From the NCBI RefSeq assembly GCF_013403875.1, contig NZ_JACBNX010000015.1, positions 83,105-147,104 of the forward strand: 64,000 nt of DNA. Reading direction: 5' to 3'. The position numbers and the translations under genes were made by a program. Shown here one piece after another: positions 18,152 to 27,364 of this stretch. Within the stretch, counting starts at the first letter, position 1; each line of letters begins with the position of its first letter. The notes beneath the pieces are model-generated. The model was given only the letters and a program-made list of their open reading frames with translations, searched no databases and was not told where the DNA came from. Source of the DNA: Burkholderia guangdongensis. Lineage in GTDB: Bacteria > Pseudomonadota > Gammaproteobacteria > Burkholderiales > Burkholderiaceae.

Positions 18152-18187
18152 TTCGCATCGCCTCGCCGTTGCGCGAGGCGATGCGAA
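18152..18187 (+). repeat. perfect 15-bp-arm stem-loop between the bacteriocin-like gene and the membrane-protein gene
   Basis: TTCGCATCGCCTCGC (18152-18166), loop CGTTGC, GCGAGGCGATGCGAA (18173-18187), starting 3 bp after the first stop codon. No long T run follows, so it may be a partial terminator or an mRNA-stabilising/processing stem that sets different levels for the two proteins. It buries the ATG at 18181, which supports the start at 18202 for the next gene. Confidence 0.8.
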
Positions 18188-18201
18188 TTGCGAGAAAAGA
18201 C

Positions 18202-18480
18202 ATGCTCGAGTCTCTGGTCAGCTTTGTCGCCGGCGCGATGGAAGCCTACTTTCAGCAGCGGCGCACGAAACCGCTGAACGTGTTCCTGGTTACCTTTTCT
18301 CTCTTCACGGTGATCCCGGCCATTGGTCTGCCGCTGTCGGCTCCCGCCGGCGCGCCGGAGCGAAGCTGGGTATTCATCATCGTGCTGTCGGCAGGTTCGG
18401 GATTGTTCATGGGACTGCTGATGATCACCCTCCTGCACATTCATCGGCGCAAATCGAAAACGGCCCAACTCGATCAATGA
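18202..18480 (+). CDS. small two-helix membrane protein, candidate immunity protein
   Basis: 92 residues from ATG 18202 (MLESLVSFVAGAMEAYFQQR), with GAGA about 9 bases upstream. Two predicted membrane helices: NVFLVTFSLFTVIPAIGLPL and VFIIVLSAGSGLFMGLLMIT, then a basic end (HIHRRKSKTAQ). Short membrane proteins encoded just downstream of double-glycine peptides are commonly their immunity proteins, so that is the best guess; the sequence matches no family I recognise. The alternative ATG 18181 lies in the hairpin stem and lacks a usable ribosome site. Confidence 0.65.
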   Translation: MLESLVSFVAGAMEAYFQQRRTKPLNVFLVTFSLFTVIPAIGLPLSAPAGAPERSWVFIIVLSAGSGLFMGLLMITLLHIHRRKSKTAQLDQ

Positions 18481-18675
18481 TCGACGCCGCGCAAAACCTC
18501 GCCCGCCAGTCTCACCATCCCGCCTTCCTCCATTCCAGCCGCACCCGCCCGCCGATCCGGTAAAATTACGCGTTTTCGCACACCAATAAAACCGCGCAGC
18601 CGCGCGGGCAGCCTTGCGAGCCGTCCGGCCCGAAGCACCGCCCGCAACGAAGCGCCAGCGCCACGAAGGCTCTAC

Positions 18676-19680
18676 ATGCTTACGTTTCAGCAAATCATCC
18701 TGACACTGCAGTCCTACTGGGACAAGCAGGGTTGCGCGCTGCTCCAGCCGATCGACATGGAAGTCGGCGCCGGCACGTCGCACGTCCACACGTTCCTGCG
18801 CGCGGTCGGCCCCGAGCCGTGGCGCGCCGCGTACGTCCAGCCGTCGCGCCGCCCGAAGGACGGCCGCTACGGCGAGAACCCGAACCGCCTGCAGCACTAC
18901 TACCAGTATCAGGTCGTGCTGAAGCCGGCGCCCGAGAACATCCTCGACCTGTACCTCGGCTCGCTCGAGGCGCTCGGCTTCGACCTGCAGCAGAACGACG
19001 TGCGCTTCGTCGAGGACGACTGGGAGAACCCGACGCTCGGCGCGTGGGGCCTCGGCTGGGAAGTCTGGCTGAACGGGATGGAAGTCACGCAGTTCACGTA
19101 CTTCCAGCAGGTCGGCGGCCTCGACTGCAAGCCGGTGCTCGGCGAGATCACGTACGGCCTCGAGCGCCTCGCGATGTATCTGCAGAAAGTCGAGAACGTG
19201 TACGACCTCGTGTGGACCGAGTGGGAAGAGATGGGCCCGAACGGCCCCGAGCTGCGCCGCCTCACGTACGGCGACGTGTACCACCAGAACGAGGTCGAGC
19301 AGTCGACGTACAACTTCGAGCACGCGAACGTCGACCTGCTGTTCACGTTCTTCAACAGTTACGAAGCGGAAGCGAAGCGGATGATCGACGCGCAGCTCGC
19401 GCTGCCCGCGTATGAGCTCGTGCTGAAGGCCGGCCACACGTTCAACCTGCTCGACGCGCGCGGCGCGATCTCGGTGACCGAGCGCGCGGCGTATATCGGC
19501 CGCATCCGCGCGCTGTCGCGCCTCGTCGCGCAGGGTTATTACGACTCGCGCGAGAAGCTCGGCTTCCCGATGCTCGGCAATCCGCCGGGCGTGCCGGGCC
19601 TCACCACCGACGAGCAAGACGCCGCGCAGCCGGCCTGGGCGCCGCCGCTCAAGGTCGAACGCAAGATCGATCAGGACTGA
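18676..19680 (+). CDS. glyQ: glycyl-tRNA synthetase alpha subunit
   Basis: 334-residue catalytic subunit of the heterotetrameric bacterial glycyl-tRNA synthetase, which charges tRNA-Gly. It begins [20 protein letters not shown] and contains [39 protein letters not shown] and [20 protein letters not shown], all class II aminoacylation-core blocks of GlyQ. The extra C-terminal 30 residues (about 305-334) exceed E. coli GlyQ (303). glyS follows after 18 bp. A TAAAAT word at 18561-18566 could be its -10. Confidence 0.97.
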   Translation: MLTFQQIILTLQSYWDKQGCALLQPIDMEVGAGTSHVHTFLRAVGPEPWRAAYVQPSRRPKDGRYGENPNRLQHYYQYQVVLKPAPENILDLYLGSLEALGFDLQQNDVRFVEDDWENPTLGAWGLGWEVWLNGMEVTQFTYFQQVGGLDCKPVLGEITYGLERLAMYLQKVENVYDLVWTEWEEMGPNGPELRRLTYGDVYHQNEVEQSTYNFEHANVDLLFTFFNSYEAEAKRMIDAQLALPAYELVLKAGHTFNLLDARGAISVTERAAYIGRIRALSRLVAQGYYDSREKLGFPMLGNPPGVPGLTTDEQDAAQPAWAPPLKVERKIDQD

Positions 19681-19698
19681 CGAGATTTCTCCCACATC

Positions 19699-21798
19699 AT
19701 GACGCACAACCATCCCGCCCCCCTGCTCGTCGAGCTGCTGACCGAAGAGCTGCCGCCGAAGGCGCTCGCGCGCCTCGGCGACGCGTTCGCCGAAGGCCTC
19801 GCGCAACGCCTCGCCGCGCGCGACCTGATCGAAGGCGAGCTGACGTTCGAACGCTATGCGACGCCGCGCCGTCTCGCGGTCGTCGTGCAGAACGTGCGCG
19901 CGGTCGCGCCCGAGAAGCAGGTCCGCGAAAAAGTGCTGCCGGTGTCGGTCGCGCTCGACGCCGAAGGCAAGCCGACCGCGCCGCTCGCGAAGAAGCTCGC
20001 CGCGCTCGGCTTCCCGAACCTGTCGATCGCCGATCTCGAACGCGCGCAGGACGGCAAGGCCGAAGCGTTCTTCGTCAACTACTCGGCGGCCGGCGCCGCG
20101 CTCGCGGACGGCCTGCAGGCCGCGCTCGACGAGACGCTCGCGAAGCTGCCGATCCCGAAGGTGATGACGTACCAGCGCCCGGACGGCTCCGACGTGCAGT
20201 TCGTGCGCCCCGTGCACCGGCTGACCGCGCTGCACGACGACCGTGTGGTGCCCGTCACCGCGTTCGGCGTCGACGCCGGCGACACGACGCTCGGCCACCG
20301 CTTCCTGTCCGACGGCCTCGTCGCGATTCCGCATGCAAGCACGTACGCGGACACGCTGCGCGACAAGGGCCACGTGATCGCGCATTTCGAGGGCCGCAAG
20401 GACACGATCCGCGCGCAGCTGAACGCGCACGCGGACGGCGATGAAGTCGTGATGCCCGAGTCGCTGCTCGACGAGGTGACGTCGCTCGTCGAATGGCCGG
20501 TCGTCTATCCGTGCCGCTTCGAGGACGAGTTCCTGCAGGTGCCGCAGGAATGCCTGATCCTGACGATGCAGACGAACCAGAAGTATTTCGCGCTGACCGA
20601 CGCGGCCGGCAAGCTGCGCTCGCGCTTCCTGATCGTGTCGAACATCGCGACGAAGACGCCCGGCGAAATCGTCGAAGGCAACGAACGCGTCGTGCGCCCG
20701 CGCCTCGCGGACGCGAAGTTCTTCTTCGAGCAGGACAAGAAGAAGACGCTGGCGGACCGCGTGCCGCTGCTCGCGAACGTCGTCTATCACAACAAGCTCG
20801 GCTCGCAGCTCGCGCGCGTCGAGCGCGTCGAGACGCTGGCCGGCGAGATCGCGCCCGCGATCGGCGCCGACGCGGCGCTCGCGAAGCGCGCCGCGCGCCT
20901 CGCGAAGGCGGACCTGCTGACCGACATGGTCGGCGAGTTCCCGGAGCTGCAGGGCACGATGGGCACGTACTACGCGCGCCACGACGGCGAGCCGGACGAC
21001 GTCGCGATCGCGTGCACCGAGCACTACCAGCCGCGCTTCTCCGGCGACGCGCTGCCGGGCGCGCCGGTGTCGACCGCGGTCGCGCTCGCGGACAAGCTCG
21101 AGACGATCGTCGGCATCTGGGGAATCGGCCTCGCGCCGACCGGCGAGAAGGATCCGTTCGCGCTGCGCCGCCATGCGCTCGGCGTGCTGCGCCTGCTGCT
21201 CGAAAAACAGCTGCCGCTCGACATCGTGTCGCTGCTGCGCACCGCACACGCGCGCTTCGCGACCGTGCCGGGCGTCGCCGAAGCGACGGACGCAATCTAT
21301 GCATTCTTCATCGACCGCCTGCGCGGCCTGCTGCGCGAGCGCGGCTACACGGCCGGCGAAGTCGACGCGGTGCTGAGCCTGAACCCGACGCGCATCGACG
21401 ATCTCGTCGCGCGCCTCGACGCGGTGCGCGAGTTCACGCGCCTCGATGAAAGCGAAGCGCTCGCGGCCGCGAACAAGCGGATCTCGAACATCCTGAAGAA
21501 ATCGGAGAGCGGCGCGAACGGCGCGGTACAGCCGGCGCTGCTCGTCGAGGCGGCCGAGAAGGCACTGGCCGACCAGCTCGCCGAAGTGACGCCGCGCGTG
21601 CAGTCGCAGCTCGAGGCGCGCGCGTACACGGGCGCGCTGTCGGCGCTCGCCGCGCTGCGCGCGCCGGTCGACACGTTCTTCAACGACGTGATGGTCAACG
21701 CGGACGATCCGGCGCTGCGCGCGAACCGGCTCGCGCTGCTGTCCGCGCTGCATCAGCAGATGAACTGCGTCGCGGACATCTCGAAGCTCGCCGCTTAA
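19699..21798 (+). CDS. glyS: glycyl-tRNA synthetase beta subunit
   Basis: 699-residue tRNA-binding subunit that partners GlyQ. Start: [20 protein letters not shown]; further blocks are [40 protein letters not shown] and [18 protein letters not shown], plus an HD-like central region and a C-terminal DALR-type anticodon-binding domain ([16 protein letters not shown] region onward). Length matches the family (about 690). Confidence 0.97.
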   Translation: MTHNHPAPLLVELLTEELPPKALARLGDAFAEGLAQRLAARDLIEGELTFERYATPRRLAVVVQNVRAVAPEKQVREKVLPVSVALDAEGKPTAPLAKKLAALGFPNLSIADLERAQDGKAEAFFVNYSAAGAALADGLQAALDETLAKLPIPKVMTYQRPDGSDVQFVRPVHRLTALHDDRVVPVTAFGVDAGDTTLGHRFLSDGLVAIPHASTYADTLRDKGHVIAHFEGRKDTIRAQLNAHADGDEVVMPESLLDEVTSLVEWPVVYPCRFEDEFLQVPQECLILTMQTNQKYFALTDAAGKLRSRFLIVSNIATKTPGEIVEGNERVVRPRLADAKFFFEQDKKKTLADRVPLLANVVYHNKLGSQLARVERVETLAGEIAPAIGADAALAKRAARLAKADLLTDMVGEFPELQGTMGTYYARHDGEPDDVAIACTEHYQPRFSGDALPGAPVSTAVALADKLETIVGIWGIGLAPTGEKDPFALRRHALGVLRLLLEKQLPLDIVSLLRTAHARFATVPGVAEATDAIYAFFIDRLRGLLRERGYTAGEVDAVLSLNPTRIDDLVARLDAVREFTRLDESEALAAANKRISNILKKSESGANGAVQPALLVEAAEKALADQLAEVTPRVQSQLEARAYTGALSALAALRAPVDTFFNDVMVNADDPALRANRLALLSALHQQMNCVADISKLAA

Positions 21799-21813
21799 GA
21801 AGGACCGCCCGAG

Positions 21814-22377
21814 ATGCCGATCAGCGCCATCAAGAAGCTCGTCGTCCTCGACCGGGACGGCGTGATCAACGTCGATTCGGACGCGTTCATCAAGACGCCC
21901 GACGAGTGGATCCCGCTGCCCGGCAGCCTCGAGGCGATCGCGCGGCTCAACCACGCGGGCTACCGCGTCGTCGTCGCGACGAACCAGTCCGGCATCGGCC
22001 GCGGCCTGTTCGACATGGCCACGCTGAACGAGATGCATCTGAAGATGCATCGCGCGGCCGCGGCGGTCGGCGCGCGGATCGACGCGGTGTTCTTCTGCCC
22101 GCACACCGAGGCCGATCACTGCGACTGCCGCAAGCCGAAGCCCGGCATGATGCAGATGATCGCCGAGCGCTTCGAGATCGAGCCCGAGCACACGCCGGTC
22201 GTCGGCGATTCGCTGCGCGACCTGCAGGCGGGCGTCGCGTTGCGCTTCCAGCCGCATCTGGTGCTGACCGGCAAGGGCAAGAAGACGCTCGCCGCCGGCG
22301 GGCTGCCGCCGGGCACGAAGGTCCACGACGACCTGCGCGCGTTCGCGCACGATTTTCTTTCACACGAACAGGAGTGA
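21814..22377 (+). CDS. gmhB: D-glycero-beta-D-manno-heptose-1,7-bisphosphate 7-phosphatase
   Basis: 187-residue HAD phosphatase of the ADP-heptose pathway for lipopolysaccharide inner core. Motif I LDRDGVINVDS, motif II VVATNQSGIGRGLFD, a zinc-binding cysteine/histidine loop FCPHTEADHCDCRKPKPGM and motif IV VGDSLRDLQAG. The zinc loop separates GmhB from the histidinol-phosphatase relatives. It starts 15 bp after glyS and is followed by plsC. Confidence 0.95.
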   Translation: MPISAIKKLVVLDRDGVINVDSDAFIKTPDEWIPLPGSLEAIARLNHAGYRVVVATNQSGIGRGLFDMATLNEMHLKMHRAAAAVGARIDAVFFCPHTEADHCDCRKPKPGMMQMIAERFEIEPEHTPVVGDSLRDLQAGVALRFQPHLVLTGKGKKTLAAGGLPPGTKVHDDLRAFAHDFLSHEQE

Positions 22378-22420
22378 CGCGGCCGCCGCGCGCATCCTCC
22401 ATCACGATCCGGTCACGCCG

Positions 22421-23188
22421 ATGCGCTTCGTCCGCTCCCTGCTGCTTTTCATCTACTTCATCGTCTATACGGCGCCTTACGCGACCGCGTGCTTCATCGC
22501 GTTCCCGTTCCTGCGCCCCGACGCGCGCTACTGGATGGCGGCCGGCTGGTGCCGCTCGACGCTGTGGGTCGTCCGCTGGCTGAACGGGATCCGCTACCGG
22601 ATCGAGGGCCTCGAGAACCTGCCCGACGGCCCGGCCGTGCTGCTGTCGAAGCATCAGTCCGCGTGGGAGACGCTCGCGTTCCCCGCGATCATGCCGCGCC
22701 CGCTCTGCTACGTGTTCAAGCGCGAGCTGCTGTACGTGCCGTTCTTCGGCTGGGCGCTCGGGATGCTGCACATGGTCCACATCAACCGCAAGGAAGGCCT
22801 GCGCGCGTTCGACTCGGTGATCCGCCAGGGCAAGAAGCGGCTCGCCGAGGGCGCGTGGGTGATCATGTTCCCGGAAGGCACGCGCACGCCGGTCGGCCGC
22901 CAGGGCAAGTACAAGACGGGCGGCGCGCGCTTCGCGCTCGCGGCCGGCGCGCCGGTCGTGCCGATCGCGCACAACGCCGGCCACGTATGGCCGCGCAACT
23001 CGTTCATGAAATATCCGGGCACCGTTACCGTGTCGATCGGCAAGCCGATCGACGTGACGGGGCTCACGCCGGATGCACTGAACTCGCGGGTCGAAGACTG
23101 GATCGAAGCGGAAATGCGCCGCATCGATCCGGATGCGTATCCGTCGTCGTCGGACGACGCCGCGCGACGCGACGCCGCGCGTGCCTGA
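22421..23188 (+). CDS. plsC: 1-acyl-sn-glycerol-3-phosphate acyltransferase
   Basis: 255-residue membrane acyltransferase of phosphatidic acid synthesis. One N-terminal membrane helix (LLLFIYFIVYTAPYATACFI). The catalytic histidine box is SKHQSAWETLAF, i.e. HX4E rather than the textbook HX4D; the second block FPEGTRTPVGRQGKYKTGG and the third VPIAHNAGHVWPR are normal. The stop codon falls in an 11-bp tandem repeat. Probably co-transcribed with gmhB and the following metallopeptidase gene. Confidence 0.92.
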   Translation: MRFVRSLLLFIYFIVYTAPYATACFIAFPFLRPDARYWMAAGWCRSTLWVVRWLNGIRYRIEGLENLPDGPAVLLSKHQSAWETLAFPAIMPRPLCYVFKRELLYVPFFGWALGMLHMVHINRKEGLRAFDSVIRQGKKRLAEGAWVIMFPEGTRTPVGRQGKYKTGGARFALAAGAPVVPIAHNAGHVWPRNSFMKYPGTVTVSIGKPIDVTGLTPDALNSRVEDWIEAEMRRIDPDAYPSSSDDAARRDAARA

Positions 23189-23213
23189 TGTGTGCCTGAT
23201 GTGTGCCTGAAGC
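23181..23213. repeat. 11-bp tandem repeat, three copies, over the plsC stop codon
   Basis: GTGCCTGATGT repeated at 23181 and 23192, third copy GTGCCTGAAGC at 23203. The plsC TGA (23186-23188) is in the first copy. Confidence 0.85.
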
Positions 23214-23259
23214 ATTGCGCCGGCCCACGCCGTCGCGCACGACAACACGAAGCGAATTG

Positions 23260-24102
23260 ATGACGAAACGTTCGCGCCCGCGGCCCGCCGTCGTGGCGCT
23301 CGACCACCAGCAGCTCGATCTGCCGCTCTTCGACGGGCCGGCCGCCGCGCCGTCGCCCACCGAACCCGCGCCCGACCGCACGCGCGTGCGCACGATCGCG
23401 CTCGACAGCCGCGTGCTCGAATACCGGCTGAAGCGCTCCGCGCGCCGCACGATCGGCTTCTCGATCGACGGCAGCGGTCTCACGATCACCGCGCCGCGCT
23501 GGGTCACGCTCGCCGACATCGAAGCGGCGATCGCGGAAAAGCAGCGCTGGATCTTCGCGAAGCTCGCGGAATGGAAACTGCGCACCGAGCAGCGCGCGCT
23601 GCCGCAAATCGTGTGGCGCGACGGCACGCAGCTTCCGTACCTGGGCCGGCCTGTCGCGGTCGCGCTCGCGGGCAATGCGGGTGCGGTCGCGTTCGACCCG
23701 GACGCGCGGCAGCTCGCGCTGCCGCTGCCCGCGCACGCGGACGCGCAGCAGATCAAGGACCGCGTGCAGGGCTGGCTGCAGGGCGAAGCGAAGCGGATCT
23801 TCGGCGAGCGCCTCGCGGTCTACGCGGACAAGCTCGGCGTCGCGTATTCCGCGTATGCGCTATCGTCGGCCGCGACGCGCTGGGGAAGCTGTTCGAGCGA
23901 CGGCAAGATCCGGCTGAACTGGCGGCTGATCCACTTCCCGATGTCGATCATCGATTACGTCGTCGCGCACGAACTCGCGCATCTGCGCGAGATGAACCAC
24001 AGCCCGCGCTTCTGGCAGACCGTCGAGTCGATCTTCCCGGAATTCCGCGAGGCGCGGCACACGCTGAAGCACCATCCGCCCGAGCTGATGCCGACGCTCT
24101 GA
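23260..24102 (+). CDS. YgjP-like (DUF45) M48-type metallopeptidase
   Basis: 280 residues. The C-terminal metalloprotease core has AHELAHLREMNHSPRFW (HExxH with a third histidine ligand) and upstream SSAATRWGSCSSDGKIRLNW, the hallmark of the DUF45/YgjP family. The N-terminal 45 residues (DHQQLDLPLFDGP and a Pro/Ala run) look disordered. E. coli YgjP is about 170 residues, so this one has a longer front part with its own RRTIGFSIDGSGLTIT block. Cellular substrates are unknown. It converges with gloA. Confidence 0.85.
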   Translation: MTKRSRPRPAVVALDHQQLDLPLFDGPAAAPSPTEPAPDRTRVRTIALDSRVLEYRLKRSARRTIGFSIDGSGLTITAPRWVTLADIEAAIAEKQRWIFAKLAEWKLRTEQRALPQIVWRDGTQLPYLGRPVAVALAGNAGAVAFDPDARQLALPLPAHADAQQIKDRVQGWLQGEAKRIFGERLAVYADKLGVAYSAYALSSAATRWGSCSSDGKIRLNWRLIHFPMSIIDYVVAHELAHLREMNHSPRFWQTVESIFPEFREARHTLKHHPPELMPTL

Positions 24103-24115
24103 CGAACGCGCGCGG

Positions 24116-24505
24116 TCAGTGCGCCTTCTTCTGGATGAATTCGATCTTGTAGCCGTCCGGATCCTCGACGAACGCGATCACGGTCGTGCCGTGCTTCATC
24201 GGCCCCGCTTCGCGCGTGACCTTGCCGCCTTGCGCCTTGATCCGCTCGCACGCCTGATACGCGTCGTCGACCTCGACCGCGAGATGGCCGAAGCCCGCGC
24301 CGAGATCGTAGGACGCCGTGTCCCAGTTGTGGGTCAGCTCAATCACCGCGCTGCGGCTCTCGTCGTCGTAGCCGACGAACGCGAGCGTGAACCGGCCTTC
24401 CGGAAAGTCGTCGCGGCGCAGCAGCTTCATCCCGAGCAATTCGGTATAGAACTGGATCGAGCGGTCGAGATCGCCGACTCGCAGCATCGTGTGCAGCAAA
24501 CGCAT
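24116..24505 (-). CDS. gloA: lactoylglutathione lyase (glyoxalase I)
   Basis: 129-residue metalloenzyme that isomerises the methylglyoxal-glutathione hemithioacetal to S-lactoylglutathione. It begins [20 protein letters not shown] (first metal ligand His5) and has [20 protein letters not shown] (His) and [13 protein letters not shown] (Glu), giving the four ligands of the Ni/Co-type bacterial enzyme. Length 129 is close to E. coli GloA (135). Confidence 0.95.
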   Translation of the reverse strand: MRLLHTMLRVGDLDRSIQFYTELLGMKLLRRDDFPEGRFTLAFVGYDDESRSAVIELTHNWDTASYDLGAGFGHLAVEVDDAYQACERIKAQGGKVTREAGPMKHGTTVIAFVEDPDGYKIEFIQKKAH

Positions 24506-24602
24506 GGATGAACTCCTGGGGACTGGCGGGAAAGGCCGAATGTACCAGAGTCGCGCCGGTTCCGCCGCCGCGCGGAACCGGCGATGCGTGTGCCGCCCGC
24601 CG

Positions 24603-25292
24603 CTACGCGACGCAGCTCGGATACGGCGCCTTCTCCTTTTTCTTGATCGGACAAAGCTTGAACGGCATCAGCGTCTTGATCCGGCTCGCCCACAGCGCGT
24701 CGTCGATCTGCGGCGCCTGCGTCGGATTCCCGCGCTCGGCCCACTGCAACGTGTAGAAATCCTTCGCCCCCTTGATCACGGTGATCGCGGTCGTCTCGCT
24801 GTGTCCGCCGCTCGCCGCCGCGGAGCCGCAGCCGACGACCATCACGAACGCGTCGTGCGAGAACAACTGGCCTTCGTAAAAGCTCTTCGCGACGAACGAC
24901 GTCGGGCACGCACGCTGAAAGCCTGCGGCGATGTTGGTCGCAAGCGCCTTGGGCGTCGCGTCCCGATGTTTGGCCGCGAGGCTCTCGAAGCCGGTCGCGG
25001 AGACCATCTGCGTCCAGTTCGCCGTCGTCTCGCCCGGCGGCAGCCACTCATGCACATAGCCCGCACCTTGCCGCTTCTCATAGACGGACACGAATCTCGT
25101 CGGCACATGGAAATACACCAGCTGGCTGAAGATCGGCGCGGCGGTTCCGGCAGTGGGTTCGGGCGGCGGCGGCGGCGCGACGACCGGTGCGGAGGCGGCG
25201 GCGGCGTCCGCCTGGGACGGCGGCTGCGTCGGCGCGCACGCGGCAAGCGCAAGCACGGCGACCAGGCCCGGGATCATCGAAGATTGGCGCAT
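24603..25292 (-). CDS. putative lipoprotein of unknown function
   Basis: 229 residues. AAGGAG lies 8 bases ahead of ATG 25292. The signal peptide [20 protein letters not shown] ends in a lipobox with the cysteine at residue 19. A Pro/Ala linker ([15 protein letters not shown]) leads to a globular domain with two cysteine-bearing stretches ([28 protein letters not shown]) and a lysine-rich end ([14 protein letters not shown]). Not recognised. The folded domain has a THAP/TonB-independent look with no catalytic motif. A near-perfect inverted repeat lies 63 bp upstream. Confidence 0.7.
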   Translation of the reverse strand: MRQSSMIPGLVAVLALAACAPTQPPSQADAAAASAPVVAPPPPPEPTAGTAAPIFSQLVYFHVPTRFVSVYEKRQGAGYVHEWLPPGETTANWTQMVSATGFESLAAKHRDATPKALATNIAAGFQRACPTSFVAKSFYEGQLFSHDAFVMVVGCGSAAASGGHSETTAITVIKGAKDFYTLQWAERGNPTQAPQIDDALWASRIKTLMPFKLCPIKKKEKAPYPSCVA

Positions 25293-25354
25293 ATTTTTTA
25301 CTCCTTGTTGTCGGAACGGCCCTCAAAAAGACGACAAACCGGCCCATCGTGCCA

Positions 25355-25384
25355 CCGCCAGAAGCAAACGTTTGCCTCTGGCGG
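25355..25384. promoter_or_regulatory. 30-bp inverted repeat with a LacI-type core
   Basis: CCGCCAGA-a-GCAAAC / GTTTGC-c-TCTGGCGG: one mismatched pair in 15. The centre GCAAACGTTTGC has the AAACGTTT core typical of LacI/GalR/PurR-type operators. It lies between the rsmA stop and the lipoprotein start, so it could be an operator for the lipoprotein gene or an rsmA-operon terminator (no T tract). Confidence 0.55.
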
Positions 25385-25492
25385 CGCAAGACAATCCGAT
25401 CTCATCACCTCGTCGTCAAGCAACAGGGCAAACGTATCACGTATGCGCCGAAAGGCGGCGTAAGAAAGTTTCCGCGCCGCTCGTCCGCCCGC

Positions 25493-26320
25493 TCACCCGG
25501 CCGCGCGCTTCGCGGCGAGCGTCTGCGCGACGGCGACGTATTCGGCGACGGAAACGTCCTCCGCGCGGCGCGCGAGATCGAAGTCGAGCGCGTCGAAATC
25601 GACGATCTCGCGATAGTCGCCGAGCGTGTTGCGCAGCATCTTGCGGCGCTGCGAGAACGCGGCCGTCGCGACTTCGCCGAGCACGGCCGGATCGACGTCG
25701 GGCAGCTCGTGCGGCGCGTACGGAATCATCCGCACGATCGCCGAATCGACCTTCGGCGGCGGCTGGAACGACTCGGGCGGCACGTCGATCAGCTTGTCCA
25801 TCACGTAGCGGTACTGCAGCATCACCGACAGCCGCGAGAACGCCTTCGAGCCCGGCTCGGCGATCATCCGCTCGACGACCTCGTTCTGCAGCATGAAGTG
25901 CTGGTCGACGACGACCTCCGCGCACGTCATCAGATGGAACAGCAGCGGGCTCGAGATGTTATACGGCAGGTTGCCGACGATCCGCAGCGACGGCGCGTCG
26001 CCGGCCACCGCGAGCGAGCGGAAGTCGAACGCGAGCGCGTCGCCCGCGTGTAGTTCGAGCAGCGGGCCGAAGCGCTTCTCGAGCCGGCCGATCAGGTCGC
26101 GGTCGAGCTCGACCGCATGCAGCGGCGATTCCGGCGTCGCGAGCCGCGCGATCAGCGGCTCGGTCAGCGCGCCGAGCCCGGGGCCGATCTCGACCATCCG
26201 CTGCCCGCGCGCGGGGCCGATCGCGTCGACGATCGAGTGGATCACGCCGTGATCGACGAGGAAGTTCTGCCCAAAGCGCTTGCGCGCGAAATGGCCTTGA
26301 TGCTGTCTGCTGTTCGACAT
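25493..26320 (-). CDS. rsmA: 16S rRNA (adenine-1518/1519-N6) dimethyltransferase
   Basis: 275-residue KsgA-type methyltransferase that dimethylates two adenines in helix 45 of 16S rRNA; loss confers kasugamycin resistance. SAM motif [16 protein letters not shown], catalytic motif [11 protein letters not shown], and the family start [14 protein letters not shown]. The C-terminal helical domain has [14 protein letters not shown]. Last gene of the lptD-surA-pdxA-rsmA operon, 34 bp after pdxA. Confidence 0.97.
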   Translation of the reverse strand: MSNSRQHQGHFARKRFGQNFLVDHGVIHSIVDAIGPARGQRMVEIGPGLGALTEPLIARLATPESPLHAVELDRDLIGRLEKRFGPLLELHAGDALAFDFRSLAVAGDAPSLRIVGNLPYNISSPLLFHLMTCAEVVVDQHFMLQNEVVERMIAEPGSKAFSRLSVMLQYRYVMDKLIDVPPESFQPPPKVDSAIVRMIPYAPHELPDVDPAVLGEVATAAFSQRRKMLRNTLGDYREIVDFDALDFDLARRAEDVSVAEYVAVAQTLAAKRAAG

Positions 26321-26354
26321 CGGCGATGGAAGGTGAAGTGAGGTCGGGGCCGCG

Positions 26355-27353
26355 TCAGGCCGACGCGCGGCGGTGACGCGCCATCGTGACCGCGGTATCG
26401 AGCGCGGCGATCATGCTGCCCGGATCCGCGCGGCCGGTGCCCGCGAGATCGAGCGCGGTGCCGTGATCGACCGACGTGCGAATGATCGGCAGCCCGAGCG
26501 TCACGTTGATGCCCTCGCCGAACGTCGCGTACTTGAGAACCGGCAGCCCCTGATCGTGGAACATCGCGAGCACGCAATCCGCGTCGGCCAGATAGCGCGG
26601 CTGGAACAGCGTGTCGGCCGGATACGGGCCGCGCGCGTCGATTCCCTGCGCACTCGCGCGCGCGAGCGCCGGCGAAATCACGTCGATCTCCTCGCGGCCG
26701 AGGTAGCCGTTCTCGCCCGCGTGCGGGTTGAGCCCCGTCACGAGAATGCGCGGCGCGGCCAGGCCGAAATCGCGGCGCAAGTCGCGGTCGATGATCCGCA
26801 GCGTATCGACGAGCCCGTCGACGCTCAGCGCGGCTGACACGTCCTTCAGCGGCAGGTGCGTGGTCGCGAGCGCGACGCGCAGCGGCTTCGCGCCGGTGCC
26901 CGCGAGCATCATCACGACGCGCGGCGTGTGCGTGCGCTCGGCCAGATATTCGGTGTGACCGGTGAACGGCACGCCGGCATCATTGATCGTGCTTTTCTGC
27001 AGCGGCGCGGTGACGATCGCGTCGAACTCGCCGGCGAGCGCACCATCGATCGCCGCATCGAGCAGCGCGAGCACGTAGCGGCCGTTCGCGGCGTCGAGCC
27101 GGCCGGCCTGCGCGGGCGCGGCGAGCGCGCGCTCGGCGAGCACGACCTGCCCGCTTGCGACGAGCCGCGCCCAGTCGGCGCCGACCGCGGCCGCGCGTTG
27201 CTCGACGAGCCGCGCGTCGCCGAGCACCGTGAAGCGCGCGTCCGGCCAGCGCGTCGCCGCATCGGCGAGCGCCTGCACGGTCAGCTCCGGGCCGACGCCG
27301 GCCGGCTCGCCGGTCGTGATCGCGATCTGCAACGCGCGCGCGGACGAGGTCAT
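26355..27353 (-). CDS. pdxA: 4-hydroxythreonine-4-phosphate dehydrogenase
   Basis: 332-residue enzyme of the DXP-dependent pyridoxal phosphate route. Family blocks: [18 protein letters not shown], the substrate loop [14 protein letters not shown] with a metal-ligand histidine, [14 protein letters not shown] with the second, and [18 protein letters not shown] with the third. It starts 11 bp after surA. A longer frame reading back into the surA region has no start signal and is ignored. Confidence 0.96.
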   Translation of the reverse strand: MTSSARALQIAITTGEPAGVGPELTVQALADAATRWPDARFTVLGDARLVEQRAAAVGADWARLVASGQVVLAERALAAPAQAGRLDAANGRYVLALLDAAIDGALAGEFDAIVTAPLQKSTINDAGVPFTGHTEYLAERTHTPRVVMMLAGTGAKPLRVALATTHLPLKDVSAALSVDGLVDTLRIIDRDLRRDFGLAAPRILVTGLNPHAGENGYLGREEIDVISPALARASAQGIDARGPYPADTLFQPRYLADADCVLAMFHDQGLPVLKYATFGEGINVTLGLPIIRTSVDHGTALDLAGTGRADPGSMIAALDTAVTMARHRRASA

Positions 27354-27364
27354 CGCCGCGCCGT

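Noticed and set aside
18121..22350. 1,409-codon minus-strand open frame over glyQ-glyS
   Set aside because: Antisense shadow of glyQ, glyS and gmhB.
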